Below, piece after piece: positions 16,666-24,556 of a DNA stretch of 43,539 nt. A program made the position numbers and the translations under genes. The notes beneath the pieces are model-generated. The model was not told where the DNA came from, searched no databases, and saw only the letters and a program-made list of their open reading frames with translations. Source of the DNA: an uncultured Planktomarina sp. (lineage in GTDB: Bacteria; Pseudomonadota; Alphaproteobacteria; Rhodobacterales; Rhodobacteraceae); contig CAJWTH010000006.1 of assembly GCA_913047725.1 (NCBI GenBank), forward strand, positions 1 through 43,539, written 5' to 3'. The number at the start of each line of letters is the position of its first letter. Within the stretch, counting starts at the first letter, position 1.

Positions 16666-16681
16666 TTTAGGAGATTAAATT

Positions 16682-16852
16682 ATGAGTACCGAAACAAACG
16701 TAATTCAAGTTTCAACACCGGCCACCGCCGGTATTGTCGTTACCTTCATCACAGGAATAGCATTGCTATTTGCATCTGGATACGCTCAAGCGACAGCCTT
16801 GCACGACGCAGCCCATGACCAACGCCACGCGATGGCTTTTCCCTGCCACTGA
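16682..16852 (+). CDS. cbtB: CbtB family cobalt transporter small subunit
   Basis: 56 residues, ATG at 16682 with AGGAG 8 nt upstream. It has a single membrane segment (AGIVVTFITGIALLFASGYA) and ends in a His-rich tail with HDAAHDQRHAMAFPCH, the hallmark CbtB C-terminus thought to bind cobalt. It is preceded by the cobalamin riboswitch and followed after 3 nt by cbtA, the standard order for this B12-regulated cobalt uptake pair. It lies at the inner membrane. Confidence 0.93.
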   Translation: MSTETNVIQVSTPATAGIVVTFITGIALLFASGYAQATALHDAAHDQRHAMAFPCH

Positions 16853-16855
16853 AAA

Positions 16856-17542
16856 ATGATTAAGAATCTTTTTGTCAGCGCGATCTGCGCCGGCATTGTA
16901 GCAGGGCTGATAGCCGCTCTGTTGCAATTCATATTTGTAATACCAACTCTACTAGAAGGAGAATTGTTCGAGTCTGGGTCACATATTCACTTTGGCGCGG
17001 ATGGGTCACCTCAAAGCGAACGGGCTGTACCAAGCCTTGGAAGCGACTGGGGTCGCCACACTATGACAGTAGCGTTTAACATTATCACATACGCCGGATA
17101 CGGCCTACTTCTAGCAGCTATGATGGCCTATGCAGCGCTCAAGGGAATCAAAACGTCAGCTCGGCAGGGTCTAATGTGGGGCTTATGCGGTTTCGTTGCC
17201 GTACAACTTGCACCAGCGATTGGCCTTCCCCCTGAACTCCCAGGTACAATCGGTCCCGAGGTCGGATCACGCCAAATTTGGTGGCTATTTACAATTGTGG
17301 CTACATCAATCGGAATTGGGTTGATCGCGTTTGGTCGTGGTTACCTAACGTTAGCTAGCATCCCTATTATTGCGCTACCACAATTAATCGGCGCACCACA
17401 ACTAGATGTATTTTTTGGCGTAGCGCCTCCAGAACTTGCCGCAGAATTTGTTACGCTTAGTTTAGGCTGTGCTGCTGCCGGATGGGTCATTTTAGGATAT
17501 ACAGTATCGGCGATATTATACCGCCTGGAAGAAAGTATCTAA
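16856..17542 (+). CDS. cbtA: CbtA family cobalt transporter subunit
   Basis: 228 residues, polytopic membrane protein. It starts MIKNLFVSAICAGIVAGLIAA, a first membrane segment, followed by a periplasmic-type loop with the sequence GSHIHFGADG, and then about five further hydrophobic segments (ITYAGYGLLLAAMMAYAAL, LMWGLCGFVAVQLAPAIGL, IWWLFTIVATSIGIGLIAF, and so on). LAPAIGLPPELPG and RQIWW are typical of CbtA. With CbtB it forms the predicted B12-regulated cobalt importer; the pair is known mainly by comparative genomics. It is convergent with the DUF1636 gene, with a 4-bp overlap of the stops. Confidence 0.92.
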   Translation: MIKNLFVSAICAGIVAGLIAALLQFIFVIPTLLEGELFESGSHIHFGADGSPQSERAVPSLGSDWGRHTMTVAFNIITYAGYGLLLAAMMAYAALKGIKTSARQGLMWGLCGFVAVQLAPAIGLPPELPGTIGPEVGSRQIWWLFTIVATSIGIGLIAFGRGYLTLASIPIIALPQLIGAPQLDVFFGVAPPELAAEFVTLSLGCAAAGWVILGYTVSAILYRLEESI

Positions 17543-17883
17543 AACTTTGGCACGCGCCCTTGCAAACAGAGACGAAGACGCCCAGCATTTTGGGCGTCTT
17601 CAATCCATCCATCTGGAGCTTCAACATAAAGCTTTAGCAAACCAATCATATCTTGAGTATCAACCTGTGGGTCTGCGCCAGAAAAAAGATAAGTTGCCTT
17701 TTGATCTCCCTGAAGAGCAAACGACAAAGGAGTATCACACATGTTTAGACAAGCAGTTGTCACAACATCAATATTTAAACTACCATCTGTCACGGCTTTG
17801 GACAATTGTTTGGCCCAAACGACTCCAGAAGGAGCTGTCTCGTTTTTCGCACATGTTTCGCATATAATCACTCGGTTTTTCAA
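17539..17883 (-). CDS. DUF1636 family Cys-rich protein (second copy)
   Basis: 114 residues starting with TTG at 17883, preceded by AGGAG with 5-nt spacing. Cys clusters: CETC at residues 8-11 and ACLNMCDTPLSFAL, that is CxxC and CxxxC, a spacing reminiscent of thioredoxin-fold [2Fe-2S] ferredoxins. TYLFSG and the Trp near the C-terminus (DGWIED) match the family. It stands between cbtA and cobW, diverging from cobW with 68 bp between the two starts, so a cobalt or cobalamin role is likely. It is a paralogue of the protein at 9222. Both use TTG starts with good ribosome sites. Function is not known to me. Confidence 0.8.
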   Translation of the reverse strand: MKNRVIICETCAKNETAPSGVVWAKQLSKAVTDGSLNIDVVTTACLNMCDTPLSFALQGDQKATYLFSGADPQVDTQDMIGLLKLYVEAPDGWIEDAQNAGRLRLCLQGRVPKF

Positions 17884-17951
17884 AAATTCTCCTGTTGCAT
17901 AGTCTGTACACGGCCTAGAATACTCGCAGCTTGATCACAAGGAACCCTAAC

Positions 17952-19037
17952 ATGGTCACAAAAATTCCTGCTACAATTATTACCGGCTTTCTTGGCGCAG
18001 GTAAAACTACATTGATCCGCCACATGTTACAAAACGCACGTGGCCGAAGGATTGCCCTAATCATCAACGAGTTTGGCGATTTAGGCGTTGACGGCGATAT
18101 TCTCAAAGGATGTGGCGACGAGACCTGCAGCGAAGATGATGTGATGGAGCTATCTAATGGCTGTATCTGCTGCACCGTGGCTGATGATTTTATCCCTACC
18201 ATGGAAAAGCTGCTGACCCGTGATAACAAACCGGACCATATTGTAATCGAAACCAGCGGCTTAGCTCTGCCACAACCTTTAGTTCGCGCATTTAATTGGC
18301 CAAAAATCTCAACTCAGGTAACCGTAGATGGCGTAGTAACAGTGGTGGACGGTAAAGCCGTCACTGACGGACGCTTCGCCCATTCTGTGGAAGCGGTGGA
18401 TGCACAGCGTAAGCTAGATAAGAACCTAGATCACGAAACCCCACTATCAGAGTTATTTGAGGATCAGGTTGCCTGCGCGGATATGCTGGTAGTGAATAAA
18501 ATAGATTTGCTAAATGTGGCACAAGCTGATGCGTTAGTGGCCAGCCTAAAGCAATCAACACGCAACGGTGTGCAGATAGTAAAAACTTCAATGGGCAAAT
18601 TGCCCGTAGATGTGTTGCTAGGTCAAGGTATTGGCGCTGAGACTGATCTGGCGTCACGTCATGAGGTTCACCACCACCATGAACATGAACATGACAACAG
18701 AACTCAAGTTGATGAGGACGACCATCATGAGCATGACCACGATGCCTTTGAAAGCTTTGTAGTAAACCTTGGTGAGGTAGCAGATCCTAAAGTATTTGCA
18801 GATCAAGTCTCCAAAATCATCATTACTCATGACATTTTACGCCTCAAAGGCTTTGCGGCCGTAGTAGGAAAACCTATGCGCCTAACCCTTCAAGCAGTAG
18901 GCCCGAGGGTTGAAACCTATTTCGATCAACCTTTCGACATGGCCCCCCGTATCACGCGACTAGTGGTGATTGGTCAAACTGGACTTGACCGTCCAGAAAT
19001 TGAAGCAGCGCTAAATGCCTGTATTATGACCAAATAA
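17952..19037 (+). CDS. cobW: CobW family metallochaperone GTPase
   Basis: 361 residues from the ATG at 17952, with AAGGA 8 nt upstream; a TTG start 21 nt earlier is possible but the AAGGA would then be inside the gene. G1 is GFLGAGKTT, NEFGDLGVDG follows, and the metal-binding CxCC motif is NGCICCTV. The GTP-binding NKID is present. An exposed linker at about residues 240-270 is very rich in His (HHHHEHEHD, then DDHHEHDHD), which suggests cobalt buffering. The C-terminal CobW_C domain follows. It is the cobalamin-linked COG0523 member, believed to deliver Co2+ to CobNST. It leads into the GNAT gene and lies upstream of cobN. Confidence 0.95.
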   Translation: MVTKIPATIITGFLGAGKTTLIRHMLQNARGRRIALIINEFGDLGVDGDILKGCGDETCSEDDVMELSNGCICCTVADDFIPTMEKLLTRDNKPDHIVIETSGLALPQPLVRAFNWPKISTQVTVDGVVTVVDGKAVTDGRFAHSVEAVDAQRKLDKNLDHETPLSELFEDQVACADMLVVNKIDLLNVAQADALVASLKQSTRNGVQIVKTSMGKLPVDVLLGQGIGAETDLASRHEVHHHHEHEHDNRTQVDEDDHHEHDHDAFESFVVNLGEVADPKVFADQVSKIIITHDILRLKGFAAVVGKPMRLTLQAVGPRVETYFDQPFDMAPRITRLVVIGQTGLDRPEIEAALNACIMTK

Positions 19038-19041
19038 CAAA

Positions 19042-19491
19042 ATGATTTTTGTTGAGCGCACCAATCCACATGAACCACAAGTCATAGATCTACTGCAGTC
19101 CAGTCACGCGCTGATGCAAGCGCTGTTTCCACCTGAACACAATAACTATTTGTCGCTTGATGAGCTTAGCACAAAGAATGTAAATTTCTTTGCCGCCCGC
19201 TATGGCTCCGTGTTCTGTGGGACCGGCGCACTAGCGGTCAAGGAAGGATATGGGGAAATAAAGTCCATGTTTGTGGACCCCAATTACCGAGGACGAGGGG
19301 TGGCTGATGCCATCTTAAAATGTCTTGAGAATCTGGCCCACGAAAGATGCCTTCCAGAAATAAAACTAGAAACTGGAAACACTTTGCACGCCGCGATTAA
19401 GCTTTATGAACGAAATAGCTTCCAACTCTGCGGACCGTTTGGTGATTATACCAGAAACTCTAGCAGCATCTTCATGAAAAAAGTTCTATGA
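19042..19491 (+). CDS. GNAT family N-acetyltransferase
   Basis: 149 residues. The acetyl-CoA loop is visible as SMFVDPNYRGRGVADAIL (RGRG-type), followed by the strand and helix with LETGNTLHAAIKLYERNSFQ, typical of PhnO/ElaA-like small-molecule acetyltransferases. It starts 4 nt after the cobW stop, so it is co-transcribed with cobW, and precedes cobN on the same strand with the opposite-strand small gene between them. The substrate is unknown. A cobalamin role is suggested only by position; it may be a hitchhiking resistance or modification gene. Confidence 0.85.
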   Translation: MIFVERTNPHEPQVIDLLQSSHALMQALFPPEHNNYLSLDELSTKNVNFFAARYGSVFCGTGALAVKEGYGEIKSMFVDPNYRGRGVADAILKCLENLAHERCLPEIKLETGNTLHAAIKLYERNSFQLCGPFGDYTRNSSSIFMKKVL

Positions 19492-19493
19492 GG

Positions 19494-19661
19494 TCACTTA
19501 GTAGCTTTGCGCGATGCTGCAGCTGCTTTCATCCGGGCCAGCAATTGGACCTTATCATCACTTTTTCCAAAAGGATTTTTTCTACTGCCTTTGGCGTTAT
19601 GTTCGCTATGGCGTGGACTATTACCACGCTGTTTGCTGCTGCCCGAACCTTTGTTGACCAT
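19494..19661 (-). CDS. Small basic protein of 55 residues, unknown function
   Basis: ATG at 19661 with AAAGGA about 7 nt upstream on the minus strand; stop TGA at 19496-19494. The product begins MVNKGSGSSKQRGNSPRHSE and ends KSDDKVQLLARMKAAAASRK plus three residues. It is rich in Lys, Arg, Ser, Gly and Asn, without a hydrophobic segment. A likely disordered N-terminal part precedes a short amphipathic helix (DDKVQLLARMKAAAA). Compositions like this are seen in small nucleic-acid- or ribosome-associated proteins. It is convergent with the GNAT gene (2 bp between stops) and divergent from cobN (80 bp). The strong ribosome site and the protein-like sequence make it likely real. Confidence 0.68.
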   Translation of the reverse strand: MVNKGSGSSKQRGNSPRHSEHNAKGSRKNPFGKSDDKVQLLARMKAAAASRKATK

Positions 19662-19741
19662 GATATATCCTTTAAAGCAGCTACTCGCTTATTATTCGCT
19701 GATGCCCTATTCCCCTCCATTGAGCAAGACGGAACCACCTG

Positions 19742-22700
19742 ATGCACCTACTTGCCGCCACACCTGGATCTGTGGATGATGGAAAAGAGCCAGTTGACTT
19801 GGGCCAAACTCCTGCTGATGTCATCTTTATCTCCGCCGCTGATACAGAACTTGCAGCGCTTTCGACCGCGCGCTCCGAGATGTCAGATCCACCAGGCCTG
19901 CGCTTAGCCAGCATGATGCATCTTCAACATCCCATGTCTGTAGATCTACATATTGAATCCTGCGCCTCTAAAGCAAAATTAGTAGTGGTTCGCGTACTAG
20001 GTGGCGTGGGTTATTGGAAATATGGCTTTGAGCAATATGCCGCCCGCTTGATCGAGGCAGGTGTAACTTTTGCAGCCCTGCCTGGCGACGACAAACCAGA
20101 TCTAGAACTTCGCCAGTTCTCAACAATCTCCGACAAAGATTATGATGCACTTTGGGCATATTTAGTGGAAGGTGGGCCCAAAAACTCAGTAAATTTTCTC
20201 CATTATTGTAAATTCATTATTGATCAAGCCAATAAACCGCAAGCTGCAGAGCCGCTGTTACGTGCCGGTGTATATTGGCCAGGTGCTGGCATCTCAGACA
20301 TTATATCTGCAAAGGCAAAATGGGTGAAAGGCGCACCAGTTGTGCCTTTAGTTTTTTATCGGGCATTGGTGCAGGGGGCGGGACTCAACCCAATCAACCG
20401 AATGGTAAAGGCTATGCTGCGTTCTGGCATCAATCCGCTACCAGTTTTTGTGGCTTCACTTAAAGATCCAATCTCTGTGGCCACTTTAGATCAACTATTT
20501 CGATCTGCAGCTCCCACGGTGATTCTAAATTGTACTTCCTTTGCCGTAGGCAATCCCCATGGAGACAGCAGCCCAGACAACCCACTTACCTTGCCTTCAG
20601 CTTGCAAAGCGCCCGTCTTCCAAGTCGTATTTTCTGCAAGTACTGAAAAAGATTGGGAAAGCGGGCTCAATGGCCTGTCTGCTCGAGATATTGCGATGAA
20701 TGTCGCCCTACCTGAAGTTGACGGAAGAATTTTGTCACGTGCCGTCAGCTTCAAGGGGGAAGCATTTTTTGATGAAACAACAGAATGCCCGATTGCCACA
20801 TATAAAGCTCGTGGCGACCGCATCTCGTTTGTGGCAGCCCTTACCTCGAATTGGGCAAAACTGCGCCACACCAGTGTCTCAGAGCGTCAGGTCGCCTTAG
20901 TATTGGCAAATTATCCCAACAAGGACGGACGACTTGCCAATGGAGTCGGCCTGGATACCCCAGAGTCAGCAGTATATATACTAAAATGTCTGCAAGAGGC
21001 CGGATACAATGTGAAGGCTCTTCCCAAAGACAGCGCAGATTTGATGGCCCGTATCATGGCTGGGCCTACCAATTGGCTTACCGATCGTACAGATCGCAGT
21101 GGCGGTAAAACACTTTCCTTGGCAAACTATCTAAAGCACTATCAAACCCTGCCCTACACCCTGCGCGCCCAGATTGAGGATCGATGGGGCGATCCTTGCC
21201 TAGATCCATTTCTTGAACCTAAGACCGGGACTGCCGAAGGCGGCTTCAAGCTGTCCATTCTTGAGTTTGGTAATGTTACCTTAGGCCTCCAACCGGCCCG
21301 TGGCTATAACATTGACCCAACTGAAACATATCATTCACCAGACCTAGTGCCACCACACAACTACCTTGCTTTCTATTTTTGGTTTCGCCACTCACAGGGT
21401 GTTCATGCAATTGTGCATCTTGGCAAGCATGGCAACTTAGAGTGGCTGCCTGGTAAGGCAGTTGCCTTGAGCGAGGAGTGCCTGCCCGAAGCAATTTTAG
21501 GGCCACTCCCACACATTTATCCATTTATTGTAAATGATCCAGGGGAAGGTACTCAAGCCAAAAGACGATCTCAGGCGGTTATCATTGATCATCTCACCCC
21601 ACCTATGAGCCGAGCAGAAACTTACGGCCCTCTGCGAGATTTGGAGGCTTTAGTCGATGAATATTACGAGGCAGCAGGGATTGACCCACGTAGAATCGAC
21701 TATCTTAGACGTGAAATTCTTTCTCTCACAGCCACAACTGGTTTGGATGAAGATATTGGTTTCCAAGGTGAAGAGACTGGTGACTTAGCTAAATTAGACG
21801 CATACCTTTGCGATCTGAAGGAAGCTCAAATCCGTGATGGTTTGCATATCTTTGGGAAGACCCCTGAAGGAATACAATTAAGAGATCTGACCATTGCACT
21901 GGCGCGCATCCCACGTGGCTCCGGCAAAGAAGGTGATGCGTCTCTTTTACGTGCCATGGCAGATGATTTGAGCTTGTCGTTTGATCCGCTAGACTGTGAT
22001 CTAGCAGGTTCATGGCAGGACTATAAGCCAGAGGCACTGGCCTCTGTTAGCGATGATATCTGGCGAAGTAATGGCGATACGGTTGAGCGACTCGAGCTGC
22101 TTGCTCAAAATTTGATGGAAGGAAAAATAAAAGCCCCTGGCCCAAAATCTGCCATGGTTATAAATCATATAAATAATCACATGACCCCAAAGCTGGCCAC
22201 ATGTGGAACTTCTGAGATCAAGGGGCTATTAAGCGCACTTGCTGGAGAATTTGTTTACCCAGGTCCATCCGGCGCTCCTACTCGCGGCCGGTTAGATGTC
22301 TTGCCAACTGGACGCAATTTTTACTCAGTCGACAGCCGAGCCATACCCACGCCAACCGCTTGGGCCTTAGGCTGGAAATCTGCTAACTTACTAATAGACA
22401 AACATTTACAAGATCATGGGGATTGGCCCCGCTCTCTTTTACTTACGGCATGGGGCACCGCCAATATGCGTACAGGTGGGGATGACATAGCACAGTGTTT
22501 GGCGCTGATGGGCGTAAAACCCCAATGGGATAGCGCCAATCGTAGGGTCACAGGATTTGCAGTAATCCCAGCCAGCGCGTTGGGACGTCCACGTGTAGAT
22601 GTCACTCTTCGTATTTCAGGTTTTTTTCGTGATGCTTTCCCAGGATTAATTGACTTAGTTGATAGCGCAGCACGAGCCGTTTTCGAGCTGGATGAACCAA

Positions 22701-23434
22701 GTAATTTGAACCCAGCTAAAGGAAATGGCTCTGGAGCAAGAGTTTATGGCTCAAAACCTGGAGCATATGGAGCTGGGTTGCAGGCTTTGATCGATGAACG
22801 GATATGGGACACTCAGGCCGATTTTGGGGCTGCCTATTTAGAATGGGGCAGCTACGCTTACGGCAAGGGAAGGACCGGCAATCAGGATCGCAAGGGATTT
22901 GAGACCCGCCTAGGTCAGGTAGAAGCGATTGTACAAAATCAAGATAACCGTGAGCATGACCTTCTCGACAGCGATGACTATTACCAATTTGAGGGAGGTG
23001 CTGCCGCAGCGATAACTAGCTTGCAGGGACAAGCTAGACCCATCTACCACAACGATCACTCCCGGCCAGAACGCCCTGTGATACGTACCTTAGATGATGA
23101 AATGGCGCGGGTAATACGATCACGAGTCCTAAATCCGAAATGGATCAACGGGGTTAAGCGCCATGGCTATAAAGGTGCATTCGAAATTGCAGCAACTGTC
23201 GATTATATGTTTGCCTTTGCCGCTACCACAGGAGCCGTAAAATCGCATCACTTCGATGCCGTGGAGGCCACATTCCTGGAGGATGATGACAATAGAAACT
23301 TCATCGCTAGTACTAATGCCCCAGCTTTGCGCGAGATTGCAGAGCGCCTTCAAGAGTCAATCGATCGAGGACTTTGGCATCCTCGATCTAACTCCGCTCG
23401 AGCTCGAATAGCAGAACTACTACCAAAGAGTTAG
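19742..23434 (+). CDS. cobN: Cobaltochelatase subunit CobN
   Basis: 1230 residues, close to the family length (about 1250). It is the large catalytic subunit of the ATP-dependent, aerobic-type cobaltochelatase, which inserts Co2+ into hydrogenobyrinic acid a,c-diamide together with CobS and CobT. The N-terminus MHLLAATPGSVDDG is typical. Recognisable segments include VYWPGAGISD, HLGKHGNLEWLPGKA, FIVNDPGEGTQAKRR, AWGTANMRTGGDDIAQ, KPGAYGAGLQALID, and near the C-terminus GYKGAFEIAATVDYMFAFAA. cobS and cobT are not in the window. It follows the cobW-GNAT pair with a 250-bp interval that carries the small basic gene on the other strand, so it may have its own promoter. Confidence 0.96.
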   Translation: MHLLAATPGSVDDGKEPVDLGQTPADVIFISAADTELAALSTARSEMSDPPGLRLASMMHLQHPMSVDLHIESCASKAKLVVVRVLGGVGYWKYGFEQYAARLIEAGVTFAALPGDDKPDLELRQFSTISDKDYDALWAYLVEGGPKNSVNFLHYCKFIIDQANKPQAAEPLLRAGVYWPGAGISDIISAKAKWVKGAPVVPLVFYRALVQGAGLNPINRMVKAMLRSGINPLPVFVASLKDPISVATLDQLFRSAAPTVILNCTSFAVGNPHGDSSPDNPLTLPSACKAPVFQVVFSASTEKDWESGLNGLSARDIAMNVALPEVDGRILSRAVSFKGEAFFDETTECPIATYKARGDRISFVAALTSNWAKLRHTSVSERQVALVLANYPNKDGRLANGVGLDTPESAVYILKCLQEAGYNVKALPKDSADLMARIMAGPTNWLTDRTDRSGGKTLSLANYLKHYQTLPYTLRAQIEDRWGDPCLDPFLEPKTGTAEGGFKLSILEFGNVTLGLQPARGYNIDPTETYHSPDLVPPHNYLAFYFWFRHSQGVHAIVHLGKHGNLEWLPGKAVALSEECLPEAILGPLPHIYPFIVNDPGEGTQAKRRSQAVIIDHLTPPMSRAETYGPLRDLEALVDEYYEAAGIDPRRIDYLRREILSLTATTGLDEDIGFQGEETGDLAKLDAYLCDLKEAQIRDGLHIFGKTPEGIQLRDLTIALARIPRGSGKEGDASLLRAMADDLSLSFDPLDCDLAGSWQDYKPEALASVSDDIWRSNGDTVERLELLAQNLMEGKIKAPGPKSAMVINHINNHMTPKLATCGTSEIKGLLSALAGEFVYPGPSGAPTRGRLDVLPTGRNFYSVDSRAIPTPTAWALGWKSANLLIDKHLQDHGDWPRSLLLTAWGTANMRTGGDDIAQCLALMGVKPQWDSANRRVTGFAVIPASALGRPRVDVTLRISGFFRDAFPGLIDLVDSAARAVFELDEPSNLNPAKGNGSGARVYGSKPGAYGAGLQALIDERIWDTQADFGAAYLEWGSYAYGKGRTGNQDRKGFETRLGQVEAIVQNQDNREHDLLDSDDYYQFEGGAAAAITSLQGQARPIYHNDHSRPERPVIRTLDDEMARVIRSRVLNPKWINGVKRHGYKGAFEIAATVDYMFAFAATTGAVKSHHFDAVEATFLEDDDNRNFIASTNAPALREIAERLQESIDRGLWHPRSNSARARIAELLPKS

Positions 23435-23435
23435 A

Positions 23436-23464
23436 AAATCATCCCTTTTGTTTGGGATCTATTT
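23436..23464 (+). terminator. Weak terminator-like hairpin after cobN
   Basis: ATCCC (23441-23445) pairs with GGGAT (23454-23458) around an 8-nt T-rich loop. AAAT before the stem and ATTTT after it can extend the pairing past a small mismatch. It lies a few bases after the cobN stop, on an A-tract/stem/T-tract plan. The 5-bp core is short for an efficient terminator. Confidence 0.38.
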
Positions 23465-23537
23465 TAATCAATCAAAAAAGCCTTACTTGCACCCAACATT
23501 TCAAACGATAAGATGTCTCAAAGATTAGGATACTTAC

Positions 23538-24146
23538 ATGACTGATGATGCTGAACGCCACACAATGAAAATGGCAAAGAAAAAAGCCGCTCGTGACAAA
23601 ATAATGGCAACTAAGACAGACGAAAAAGGATTAGTAATTGTTCACACTGGTAAGGGAAAAGGAAAATCTTCAGCAGCATTTAACATGATTTTCCGGCATA
23701 TAGCACATGGACGAAAAAGCGCAGTAGTACAATTTATTAAAGGTGGAATGAGTACTGGCGAGAGAGATTTGATTATTTCCCACTTCAGTAAAATTTGCGC
23801 ATTTCACACCATGGGGGAAGGCTTCACTTGGGAAACCCAAGACAAGACCCGCGACACCGAGATGGCCCAAGCCGCTTGGTCAAAAGCGAAAGAGCTGATT
23901 TTAGATGATACAAACCACATGGTTCTGCTCGATGAAATAAATATTGCATTACGATATGATTATATTGACATCAAGGAAGTCGTTAAGTTTTTAAAAAATG
24001 AGAAACCACCAATGACACATGTGGTGCTTACCGGCAGAAATGCACACTTAGATTTGATTGAGTTAGCAGATTTAGTAACCGAGATGGAACTCATAAAACA
24101 TCCATTTCGTTCTGGAATTAAGGCCCAAATAGGTGTGGAATTTTGA
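23538..24146 (+). CDS. cobO: Cob(I)yrinic acid a,c-diamide adenosyltransferase
   Basis: 202 residues. Walker-type P-loop VIVHTGKGKGKSSAAF near residue 35, then VVQFIKGGMSTGERD, HTMGEGFTWETQDKTRD and MVLLDEINIALRYDYID, all conserved in the CobO/BtuR (CobA-type) family. It transfers the 5'-deoxyadenosyl group from ATP to the corrin cobalt. The ATG at 23538 is preceded by AGGA with 8-nt spacing, and the basic N-terminal arm (KMAKKKAARDKI) matches relatives. It lies between cobN and the Lin0512 pair. Confidence 0.95.
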   Translation: MTDDAERHTMKMAKKKAARDKIMATKTDEKGLVIVHTGKGKGKSSAAFNMIFRHIAHGRKSAVVQFIKGGMSTGERDLIISHFSKICAFHTMGEGFTWETQDKTRDTEMAQAAWSKAKELILDDTNHMVLLDEINIALRYDYIDIKEVVKFLKNEKPPMTHVVLTGRNAHLDLIELADLVTEMELIKHPFRSGIKAQIGVEF

Positions 24147-24208
24147 TGTCTGAAGCTTGAAATATATTTTCAAATTCACATCTGTCACTAAAATCTTAGG
24201 ACAACAAT

Positions 24209-24556
24209 ATGGCCATTAAACGACTGCTCACAGAGTTTGGCATGGGTTCATCTTTACGTCGACGTGACTACACAGAAGCAGCCATACGCGCCGTAAGGGA
24301 TGCGCTTTGGCATAATTCAATAAATATAGCTGAGCTTTTTGGAAAAGAAAAAACCGCAATGTTGATCGACGTTAAAATTGGCGTTCAAAAACCTGCCTCT
24401 GTAAATAGGAAAATGGTATCAGAGGTATTTCCATATGGGAAAGTCAAAGTGAAGGTCGTCCAAGGCGGTTTAGATGTTCCCCGCCCTGTCGGGAACCCAA
24501 CAGTTATTGCTAATGTCGCCATTTCCGTATCGTTGGATTTAGGAATACCACAGTGA
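24209..24556 (+). CDS. Lin0512 family protein (first of tandem pair)
   Basis: 115 residues, family of unknown function. It matches the Lin0512 layout: an N-terminal strand with FGMGSSLRRRDYTEAAIRAVRDAL, a middle part with IDVKIGVQKPASVNRKMV, and a C-terminal glycine-rich part KVVQGGLDVPRP. As I recall, the family motif near the N-terminus is GxGxDxHG; here it reads GMGSSLRR, so both the Asp and the final Gly are lost. The stop overlaps the start of the next gene (GTGA). It follows cobO by 62 bp on the same strand, so a link to cobalamin is suggested by position only. Confidence 0.82.
   Translation: MAIKRLLTEFGMGSSLRRRDYTEAAIRAVRDALWHNSINIAELFGKEKTAMLIDVKIGVQKPASVNRKMVSEVFPYGKVKVKVVQGGLDVPRPVGNPTVIANVAISVSLDLGIPQ

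Noticed and set aside
16462-16818. 118-codon plus-strand frame
   Set aside because: It runs through the riboswitch aptamer and overlaps cbtB in another frame; the aptamer and the CbtB tail are both clear.
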